A program made the position numbers and the translations under genes. A DNA stretch of 64,000 nucleotides, from the NCBI GenBank assembly GCA_034406715.1, contig CP137879.1:124001-188000 (forward strand), written 5' to 3'. Each line of letters starts with the position of its first letter. Position 1 is the first letter of the stretch. Below, piece after piece: positions 55,659 to 64,000 of the stretch. The notes under the pieces were generated by a model. That model searched no databases. It saw nothing but the letters and a program-made list of their open reading frames with translations, and was not told where the DNA came from. Origin of the DNA: Rhodotorula mucilaginosa. Taxonomy: Eukaryota > Basidiomycota > Microbotryomycetes > Sporidiobolales > Sporidiobolaceae.

Positions 55659-58600
55659 TCAGCCGACCAGGCTGTTAACGGCTCGGTTCACGTCGCCCTG
55701 AGGAATGTAACGATGAGAGTCAGACTCGGCATAGTAACGAAGGAAACAAATGAAGGGAGCACCCACATCATACTTCTCGAGCGCCTCGAGTGCTTGCTCG
55801 CGCGAGAAACCCATCTGCCTGATTGTTCGGACGCCTTCCTCCTCGCCGGCGAAAGACTCTTGTCGAGGAAGGGTCGGTGCCGAGGTAGTGACTGGCTCGG
55901 TAGACGCCGGGGCCAAGCCGACCGGTTTGCCGAGAACGGGCGCGCCCGACTCGTCAAAGGTGTCATCGAAAGCAGCGTCGAAAGCCTGGTCGGCGGCCTG
56001 ACTCGCGCTCGCGGCGGGTGCCGCAGAGTTCAACGGAGCACCCGAAGCGGGCACAAAGGTCGAGTCAAAGTCGGCGAATGCGGCGTCGTCAAAGTCGGTG
56101 CTACCTCCGACGTCGGACTGGATTTGCGAGGCGAGGTGCGCGTTGCGGGACGCGACAGCTGCCTCCGAGGTGTCGAACGACGGCTGGAAGTCGAAGTCGT
56201 TCTCGAAGGAATTAAAGTCGGGAGCAACAGCTCCCGGCTCAGTCGACGAGGCAGGTGCGGCAGTCGCGGGAGCGGCCGGCGGGGACGAGATGCCCATGTC
56301 GGCGAAGGCAGACTCAAAGTCGTCCTCAGGCGCCTTGTCCGCGACCGGGGTGTCGAACGGAGCAGCTTCGGTGGAAGTGACGCCGGCAGGTGCTGCCGAC
56401 GCATCGGCAAAGCCATTGTCGACCGCCGCAGCGCGGACAGGCGGAGGCGGAGCCGCGCGACGATGACTCGAAGTCGGAGTCGGGGTGGCCGCCAGCGAGG
56501 GAGGAGTCTCGGCAGGGACGGTACTCGCAGGCGGAACGTGTACAAACGACTCGCCCGACTCGGACGAGTTGGTCGTCGGCTCGCGCTCCTTAACCGGCTC
56601 GGATGTCGCCGCGGCGTCGTCGTCGTCGCGGTGAGCAATCTCGGCCGACGGTGCGACTTCAGCAGCGACGACCGAGGGGGCCTCCGAAGCGCCACTCGCG
56701 GCATTCAAGTCGCCGACGGAAGCGGTGCCGAAATCGGTCGAAGCCGTCGTCGTAGTCGGCAGCTCTTCCGCGGCGGCGGCGACGGAGACGGCGGATCCGA
56801 CAGCGTAGCGCGGCGAAGCGCCGAACGCTTCTTCCGGTCCCTCCTCGTCATCCTCATCGTCCGAATCATCCTCCTGCTGTTCCTCCAACGTCGAGATCGG
56901 CTCAGTCTCTGTATTCTTGGCCTGCTCCAAACCAGGCGCTGATCCGTGCTCGTGCTCGTGCTCCTCGATCTCCTTGAACGCCTCGTCGAATCCAGCGTCT
57001 TTGTCGACCTCACCGAGCGTTCCCTGAACAGCATCAGGTCCCGCCCCGTCGTTCAAGTCGCGCACCGCATCCGTGAAACCCGAGTCGGGCTCGATCTCGC
57101 CCAACTGCCCCACAGTCGGTGCCGAAGCTTCGTGCTCTGGTTCGACTGCCGCGATGGCTGAAGCGACCGGAGCCGTGGAGAAGTCGTCCCCGAAGCCCGA
57201 GTCGAAGCCACCCGCCTCGAGCGCAGACGAAGCCGACGCGGCCGCCGGGACGCCGAACGGGTCCGGCTCACCAGCCAAGTCCGGCGTGGTCTCCTGCTCC
57301 TTCTTGACATCCTGCGAAGTCTCTTGCTCCTTGTTCGCCTCGCCATCTTGGTCGTGCTTACCGCCGCCGACAGCTTCGTAGATACCGGCTCCGACAGCAC
57401 TGATAGCCGCGAGAGCGCCAGTGCCAACAGCGGCAGCCGCAGCAAGCGGCAAAGAAGTCGCTTCGTCGTCCTCCTTCTTCTGGTGCTCGGAGCCCTCGAT
57501 CGCCGCTGTCGTCGTCGGAGCGGGCGACTCAACGCCGCGCTCCGCCACCACCGCCGGCGGCGAAGCCGGGACCCGCACCTCCTCTTCTTCTTGCTTGATC
57601 ATCGCAGACGGAGACGCCAACGGCGACCGAGCCACCGCCGCCGCCGCGAACGGGTTCGTCGACGAACTCGTCGTCGATCCCGTCGGACTCGTCGGTCCGT
57701 GCGGAGCAGCGGTAGCAGCAGGCGGCGCGCGGTGCATGAACCGCTCGAAAGGGTTCGTCCCCGTCCGAGCCGCCGGAGTGCCCGCCGTCCCACTTCCGGG
57801 CGTCTGAGGGAGCGCGACCATCGCAGCGTGCGCAGCGGGGGCGGTCGCAGCGAGGGCGGCAGCGCGGGCGCCGTCGGTCGGTTGGTGGAAACTGCCGGTC
57901 GGACTCGCCGGACCGCTCTGGCTCGAGAAGTGGTCGCCACCTGCGAAAGCGGCCGCCGACGTCGCCGCACCAATGCCAGTAGCTCCAGCGAGTGCACCGA
58001 TGCCGGCACCGGCACCGTCGACATGGGCAGCATCGTTCTTGAGCTGCTCGATCTCGCCCTCGAGTTTGGTCCGGTCCCCTTCGACGCTCGCAAGTTGTTT
58101 CCTCGCGATCGCTCCGAGGCCTTTATTCTGCCTCGCTTCCTTGCGAAGCTTCTCCACCTCGGCCGCGAGGATGCGTTTCTCGTCCTCGACGAGGGCGACT
58201 TTACGGTTCAACTCGCGCACGTCCTCCTTGTCGCGCAACAGTTCGCCCTCAATCTCGGTCTTTTCCATCCGGAGGGCGCTCAAGTCGCTCTCGGCGCGAA
58301 TCAGCTCGTGCTTGGCGCGCGAGAGGACGTCCTGCTGTTCCTTGCTCCGAGTCCGGAGTTCCTCGACTTTTTCGCGCTCGGCTTCGTACGTCGCGCGCGC
58401 GCGCGAGACTCGTTCTTGCAACGCCGAGATCTCTTCGTTCGCAGCTTGGACTTGCTTCTCCAGTTCGGACCGAGTCTGACCGGTCGCCTTGGACTGCTGT
58501 TCGGCCGAGTCGGCCTCGCCGCGGAGGGTCGACGCTTGCGACTGGAGCGACCGCGCGTTCGAAGCGAGGTCGGCGTCGTCGTTGTCGTCAAAGAAGCTCG

Positions 58601-60471
58601 AACTCGTCTGCTGCTGCTGCTGCTGCGGCAGCGGAGACTTGTGCATCGCAGCCGTAGTAGTGGCGGCGGGGGCAAAGTTGCTCTCGAACCCTCCTGAGCC
58701 GGTCTGTTGAGGCGTCATCGACCTCGGCGTCATGGCCGCATTCGCCGTCGTGCTCGTTCCCGTCAACTGCGGGTACATGGTACTAGCAACCCCGATCGAC
58801 GGCGTCGAGCCCGATCGCGGTCCGCGAGACGATTGACTCGCACCGGTCAATTGCGGCGAGAGGGACCGCATATGCATCGGCGAGAGAGGAGGAGGAGCCG
58901 TCGTCGAGCCGGTCGCAGTACGTGAGGTGGCGCCCGTTCCCTGAGGCGAGAGCGGCAAAGGCGGGAGAGCGCCCGTCGATTGAGGCGAGAGCGAGAACCC
59001 ACCAGCGCCGCCTGGGGTGGTGCTATCGTCGTCGTCGAGCAAGTCGAGCAGATCCTTCTGCGGTCCTGGTCCGGTAGTGGAAGACAGGGACGAAGAGCGG
59101 AAGGCAGGAGGGACGAGGTCCTGCGGGAGCGAGTCGGGCAAAGGCGTCGAGGGATCGGCAACGGCGCGCTTGACGAGGTGCATCGCGACGGCAAAGGTGT
59201 CCTTGTTCAAGTGACCTTCGTTCCTCAAGTCCGAGAGATCCCTATGCGCGCAGGGATGTGGATTAGCGGGGAGCCATGGTTGAATTCGGAAACCAAATCT
59301 CTCGCCGTCGGTGAGGCAGGTGGGCGCCGAGAGAGATGGTGAAAGTCGAACAAGACTCGACGCACCAGATCTTGGCGAGGACTTCGACGCCGAGGCCACT
59401 CTGGCCAAAGAAGCCGACGGCCTGTTCGCCTTCGAGCAAGCCCTTGTGGGCCGAGTCGAGCTGGTCGAACCACTGGTCGCTCTCTTGCTTCTCGGCGGGC
59501 GTGATGACCCAGCCGCTGGTGCTGCTGCCCGCGTTGGCGGTGGCGGTCTGAGCCAGAGTCGGCGCAGCGCTGTGACCCTGAGTCGGAGTCGGAGCCTGAG
59601 GAGCGGGCGGGAGGGTCGCCATGGCGGCCTTGTACAACGCCGGGTCGAGTACTTTCGGCAAGGCTTCGGCGGTGGGGGGCAATTTACCGTCGAGGACGAG
59701 GTGCAACAAGTGCATGCCGATGGTGAAATCGGTCAAGTCGAGTTGACCTCGCGCGTGCGTGTCGGCGAGGGTCCAGATCTGACCGAGCACTTCGAACGGC
59801 AAGTCCGACTTGATCCAGATCTCGCGGGCCTTGTCTCCGTCCAACAGGCTGGTGGGACCTGCGTGTTGAGGACCGCCGAGGGCTGCGGTAAAGATGCGGG
59901 CATAGTTGGCCTTGTCGGCGGGCGAGATGTGGGTCACAACGGGAGGTGCGGCGGCGGGCTGCTTTTGCGACGGCGGCGGCGGCGACGTCGGAGGTACGGT
60001 TGCGGTTGCTGAGGAGCGGTCGCGGAGAGGCTGGGCGAGCCTGTCTGGGAGTGCGTGGCCTTTAAAGGTGGGCGGCTGCGGAGCGGGCTTCTTGACGTCG
60101 TCCTGGGAGACGCTCGGTGCGCCGGTCTTTGCCCTCGCTTGGGCATGAGCGATGAGCCTGCACGCGACGCCGAACCTGTCCTGGGAGAGGAAGCCGATGT
60201 TCTCTGGGTCTGCGATCTGCCAGACTTGACCGAGGATCAAGGGGGGCAAGGCCGAGTGGGAAAAGAAGGGGACGGCGCGGTCACCGGTGAGGACGCCGAG
60301 CTGGTCGGTGTCTGCGCGCTCAAAGAGGTAGTTGTAGGCGTCTCGCTCTGCGGCTGAAGGCGCGTACGCCGAGACTGTGAGGCCCGGGGGGTCAGGTCAG
60401 CAGTCGAAGTGGGGGGAGGAGAGGGGCCGCGAGGAGTGCGCACGCTGCTGAGGGAGTGGCTCGGTGGCCAT
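55659..60471 (-). CDS. EDE1: Eps15-like endocytic scaffold Ede1 (three EH domains, coiled coil, UBA)
   Basis: Four exons on the minus strand (60444-60471, 59366-60374, 55767-59241, 55659-55697) sum to 4551 nt, 1516 residues. Three EH domains lie in the first ~450 residues (FERADTDQLGVLTGDRAVPF, IWIKSDLPFEVLGQIWTLAD, FDQLDSAHKGLLEGEQAVGF). A Ser/Pro-rich part holds five L/M-x-x-Q-x-TG motifs, then a long coiled coil (AELEK/EISALQERVSRAR, LRMEKTEIEGELLRDKEDVR), acidic disordered repeats rich in 'DSGF/DDFESAFAD', and a C-terminal UBA (IRQMGFSREQALEALEKYDG, DVNRAVNSLVG) completed only by removing the last intron. Ede1 acts early at clathrin-coated pits under the plasma membrane, binding NPF proteins and ubiquitin. 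Start codon and 28-nt first exon are inferred from the splice join. Confidence 0.93.
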
Positions 60472-60668
60472 CGTGCTGATTTGTGGACTCTACGAGCTCA
60501 GCTGGCCTCGTCGCTGCCCTCGCCGTACACGAGTGCAGAGTCGGAACTCGGCGATGACGCTGTCGGCGGCGGTACTCGAGATTGTAATCACTCAATACTC
60601 TTTTTTCTAATCACCCCGCCATTACAAACTCCCTTCTCTCCCTGCTCCACGCTACACTTGCGAGCAAG
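60472..60668. promoter_or_regulatory. 197-bp bidirectional promoter between EDE1 and ADE8
   Basis: Only 197 bp separate the two start codons. Within it, 60587-60612 is the most A/T-rich part (CAATACTCTTTTTTCTAATC) and may carry the core elements for both directions. Confidence 0.55.
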
Positions 60669-61565
60669 ATGACCCAAGCAGGCGTGCGGCCGTACCGCGT
60701 GACGGTGCTCATCTCTGGCAGCGGGTCCAACCTGCAAGCCCTCCTCGACGCAACCAGCGCCGCGGACCGCCTCCTCGCGGACTGCAAGGTCACCGCCGTC
60801 ATCTCGTCCCGCTCGGACGCGTACGGACTCACGCGCGCCAGGTCCACGAAACCCACCCCGACTCCAGCAGAGGCCTTTCCCTTGCTCCGCTGGAAAAAGC
60901 TGCCCGGGAACGAACAAAAGTCGAGGCAGGATTGGGAACACCAACTCGCGCAAAAGATTGTCGACACGAGACCCGATGTCGTCGTCCTCGCAGGGTGGAT
61001 GCTCATCCTCGGCCCAGATTTCCTCAGGCAACTCGTCCGCAACTGGGACGAGCGAGACGAAGCGACGACGACGACGACGACCGACGACAACGAGACTCCC
61101 TGCGTCGACCCGACCGGCGAACGCGTCGGCGCCGGACTCGCCACGCCCGGCCACTCACCGTACACTACGACAGCCGAATCCCTGCTGCGCGGTTCCCCCA
61201 TCCCCATCATCAACCTCCACCCAGCCCTGCCCGGTCAATTCCCAGGAGCCCACGCCATCAAAGACGCCTACGAGAGCTACCTCGCCGGGAAAATCACCTC
61301 GACGGGACTCATGATCCACCGCGTCATTCCCGAACTCGACGCGGGGGAACCCGTCATAGTGAGGGAGGTCCCGATCCGAGAGGGCGACTCGCTCGAGCAG
61401 CTCGAACAGAGGATCCACGAGGTCGAACATGAGGCGATCGTGCACGCCGTTAGGAAGGTGGTCGACTTGTGCAGGACGGGTGAATGGTGGAGAGCAACGA
61501 AGACAACGACAACGACAGCCGGGAAGGAGGAGGAGCTCACGGGACAAGAACGAAGGACATTATGA
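60669..61565 (+). CDS. ADE8: Phosphoribosylglycinamide formyltransferase (GAR transformylase)
   Basis: An intronless gene for 298 residues. It transfers a formyl group from 10-formyl-THF to GAR, the third step of purine synthesis in the cytosol. The PurN fold is clear: YRVTVLISGSGSNLQALLDA (phosphate-binding start), VVVLAGWMLILGPDFL, the catalytic N-x-H block INLHPALPGQFPGAHAIKDA, and HRVIPELDAGEPVIVREVPI with the catalytic Asp. As in other fungi it is monofunctional, not fused as in animals. An insert of some 45 residues, Thr-rich with a run of six Thr, lies before the INLHPALPG block; fungal Ade8 often has a shorter one. The C-terminal ~30 residues are polar and Thr-rich. It shares a very short promoter region with EDE1. 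Confidence 0.95.
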   Translation: MTQAGVRPYRVTVLISGSGSNLQALLDATSAADRLLADCKVTAVISSRSDAYGLTRARSTKPTPTPAEAFPLLRWKKLPGNEQKSRQDWEHQLAQKIVDTRPDVVVLAGWMLILGPDFLRQLVRNWDERDEATTTTTTDDNETPCVDPTGERVGAGLATPGHSPYTTTAESLLRGSPIPIINLHPALPGQFPGAHAIKDAYESYLAGKITSTGLMIHRVIPELDAGEPVIVREVPIREGDSLEQLEQRIHEVEHEAIVHAVRKVVDLCRTGEWWRATKTTTTTAGKEEELTGQERRTL

Positions 61566-62064
61566 TGAGCCCGGGGCGGGGCGAGAGCGACGGAGGGCAG
61601 GACCCACCCCGGCTCGTACAGTCTCTCCCTGACTTCGGTAATCGCAACAACTCTACGCACTCTTTTTCCGTGCAGAGCGGATCCTGTTGGAGTTTGTCCC
61701 TCGACTAGAGTCGCCTTCGAAAGACCCCAGTTCGAGTCAGCCTTCCACGGTCACTTCACTCGAACGCTATCCTAGGCTCGGAGGCGACGTCGCTCTCTCT
61801 CTCTCTTTCAACAGAGTTGTCTTACAAGTGTCACCCATTAACATCCCAGCTCAGGGCTTTTTCTCGCGCTCCGACCCGTGCGAGGCGCGCTCGAGCCCCT
61901 TCGAGCGTCCGACTCCGCGGACATCCCGCGACAGCTCGGCTTTTTCCTCATCGGCACCGCCAGCTCGGGGCGACGCTAGAGCAGCTCTTGACTACGTTAG
62001 CATCGCTGCTTGCTTTTGTGTGAGCCTGTCGGAGCGAAACGAGCTCGATCGAGCGATTGTTCGA
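61566..62064. other. 499-bp intergenic region
   Basis: Between ADE8 and the GH26-like gene, same strand. The reading frame of the downstream gene is open back to 61687, but the first ATG that begins a sensible polar N-terminus is at 62065. CT repeats at about 61790-61808 suggest a leader. Confidence 0.4.
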
Positions 62065-64000
62065 ATGGCTCGCGGGACTCGCTCTCATTCGCGTTCGCGA
62101 CCCATCAACCGTCATCGAGGCAACTACTCCGCCTCCTCTTCGTCTTCGTCTGCGTCAGCCGCTGGACGGTCTTCTTCTCCTTATGGGTCCGCTTCTCCCA
62201 GCGACGGCTCGTCCACTTCCGACGACGAGAAGAAAAACCGCTTTCGAGACCGACGGAAGAGGAGCTATCACAGCCTGGCGGGTACACGGCAACGACGGCC
62301 ACGAGCTGGAATTGGGAGGAGGATCTATGACTCGGAGGATTCGGGCAGTGAGTTTGACGACGGGAAGGAAGGGGGCAGGAGGCGGGGTAGCAAGAACAAG
62401 CGGGAGAGACGAGGGCAAGGTGCTCAATACTCGGTGCGTTTCTCACTAAGAGGACATATGGTTCCGGTCCGACAAGGACGAGGGATGAATGCAACTGACC
62501 CCCTTGGTTGGGTCCCGTCTCGCAATAATAAGGATGCAAGCTCATCCGACTCGGATTCAACTCGCGATTCGCGCCCCTTTTATCGCTCCGACGCAGAAGC
62601 AGGCACTTCAGATCAACCGTCCGATGATCCCGGCTCGGGTCCGCGTCAAAGAAAAAGACCCAGCCTGCTCGTCCTCATCCTCGGTCTTTTGATCGCTCTC
62701 GTCCTCCTCATGCTCGCCTTTCTAGCTCTCAAGAAATACTTCTTCTCGTCGTCGCCGTCGTCGTCGTCTTCGTCACCGTCCGATAGCGGAGAATCAAGTT
62801 CAGTCGTCGTGACTGAAACGGTCAACCTTTCGGGGGGAGGGATCGCCACCATCACGGTGACCGAGTCGGGAGGATCTGCTCCCTCTTCTTCTTCTCCTCC
62901 CGCGAGCTCGCCAGCGAGTGGTAAACCCGGCGGTGGTGGGAAGAAGGAGGAAGGGGCTCTGGTCCTGCCCGGGGCGAGTCGAAAGTGAGTTTTCCGTGTT
63001 CCGGATCGGGCACCGTCTCGACTCGTTTGCTTCAGTGACCTGACTGCTTCGATATTTCTTCCCCGCAGCAACATCGGTATAGGATTCCTTCCCGAGTGCG
63101 CTCTCGCCTGTCAGCCTTCCCGGGCAGGCGGAAGACAAGACTGACGAGAGATCTCGACGGAACCCAGCTACAAGACGCAGACGATGGCTGGCCTGACCAA
63201 AGGTCTCGGGATCAAGTCCTCCTTCTATGGCTGGTGCGTAAATTTCTCACTCCCTCAAGATGTACCTAGTGCTGATGAGGAATCGCCGACGACAACAACG
63301 AGTGTCCAGGTACGCGCAGTTGCCCAAATCCGGCGCCTGGGACGGAGCCCAGCTTCTCTCGCAGGTTCGCCCTCTTTTCCTCTCCGAAGAACGAGCTTTT
63401 AGCGAGCTGACTTAGTCCATACGCCCGATAGATGGACGATATGTGAGTCACCGCCCAGGGTTTCGACGCGACCTCCTCAGCCGGCTGAGCTTCTCCGAAC
63501 CGAGTACAGCAAAGCTTGCAAATGTATCTTTCAGCCGGTGAGTCAATACTGACACGCTCATAGAGATTGGACCTGTGGACTGTGGTAAGACCCTGACGGA
63601 TCTCCGCTCTCGACAGGCTGTGATGCCTACAAACGGCTGGGCGGGCTTGACCGCTTCGGACGATAGTCAAGCTAAAGCCATCGCCGCGGTGATGAAAAAG
63701 TTCACCGACGAGGGCATAGAAGTTTGGCTGCGCTTCGGTGCGTTGACTTTACGGAGTTCATCAGCAGGACCGGAAGAAATTGATGCTTTTTCTTTTCGCC
63801 CGACAGCTCACGAAGTCAAGTGCGTCTCCCGAGCTTTGTGTGCGTTGTTAAAGCGAGCTTCTGACCTGGATACCACAGCTGGTATACCACCGACGGTACA
63901 TATCAAGGCGGCGTGGAAGACTTCAAAGCCGCCTGGACGGTCGTGGCAAAAGCAGTCGCAGACAACGACAAAGTCAAGATGTTTGTGAGTCGTGCTCGAG
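62065..64000 (+). CDS. GH26-like glycanase (mannanase type), type II membrane protein, 3' end outside the window
   Basis: The ATG at 62065 opens a ~190-residue Ser/Arg-rich cytosolic region, then one membrane helix (LLVLILGLLIALVLLMLAFL), a Ser/Thr/Gly-rich stalk and a catalytic domain in many small exons: NIGIGFLP, MAGLTKGLGIKSSFYGW, YAQLPKSGAWDGAQLLSQ, IFQP joined to AVMPTNGWAGL, then FTDEGIEVWLRF joined through a 13-nt exon to AHEVNWYTTDGTYQGGVEDF. The H-E-V-N-W segment fits the acid/base motif of GH26 enzymes, which cut beta-mannans or related glycans. The last exon ends in KVKMF with a donor about 15 bp before the window edge. The join between GFLP and MAGLTK is unresolved, and 62434-62532 may be a 99-nt stopless intron. 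Confidence 0.75.

Noticed and set aside
55536-58697. Long plus-strand frames (55536-56942 and 57324-58697) opposite EDE1
   Set aside because: Arg/Ser-rich shadows of a GC-rich coding strand; the minus strand has EH, coiled-coil and UBA domains.
1-64000. Transposons, LTR elements, virus-like remnants, CRISPR arrays, prokaryotic transfer
   Set aside because: I saw no reverse transcriptase, integrase, transposase or capsid motif, no terminal repeats and no spacer array. All recognised genes have fungal intron structure or fungal family type.

Overview
This window is nuclear DNA of a basidiomycete fungus, most likely a GC-rich yeast-like member of Pucciniomycotina (a Rhodotorula / Microbotryum type of genome). 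The evidence is the high GC content, tightly packed genes on both strands, many short introns (roughly 60-100 nt, mostly GTGAGT or GTGCGT donors, some GC-AG), and a gene set that is fungal throughout (cell-wall glucan and chitin enzymes, fungal transporters, Atg8, Ypt1, Ede1). The species call is inference. I saw no rRNA, tRNA, CRISPR array, transposon or virus-like remnant.

Layout, left to right: the 3' end of an MFS transporter; ribosomal protein eL39 and RNA polymerase II subunit Rpb9, divergent; a membrane-anchored exo-beta-1,3-glucanase; the nuclear exporter Crm1 (minus); about 1.8 kb without a recognisable gene; a small DM9/DUF3421 protein; an MFS anion:cation symporter; an EBP-type sterol isomerase; a type I membrane protein; two large low-complexity proteins of unknown role; Ypt1/Rab1; a coiled-coil protein that may be CENP-H-like; Atg8; an OPT oligopeptide transporter; a secreted precursor with 13 tandem peptides bounded by KR sites; Spt16 of FACT; a short hypothetical gene; a protein with a membrane-proximal TM and a beta-type domain; a Kre9/Knh1-CBM18-GH16 wall transglycosylase; the Eps15-like endocytic scaffold Ede1; the purine enzyme Ade8; and a membrane-anchored GH26-like glycanase cut by the right edge.

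Most genes are housekeeping and are not functionally linked to their neighbours. A wall and surface theme recurs (exo-glucanase, Kre9-GH16 fusion, GH26-like enzyme, transporters). The most unusual locus is the tandem-repeat secreted precursor at 41386-42176. It has the layout of a Kex2-processed repeat protein (as in alpha-factor or ustiloxin-type precursors), and its upstream region contains one exact copy of the 9-bp pheromone response element known from Ustilago. A second theme is splicing: exons of 10-18 nt, GC-AG introns, introns without stops whose length is a multiple of three, a probable 6-nt first coding exon (CRM1) and a start codon apparently split by an intron (SPT16). Exon coordinates below were worked out by hand from splice sites, reading frame and family conservation. 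Where I quote exon sums, they give whole numbers of codons.
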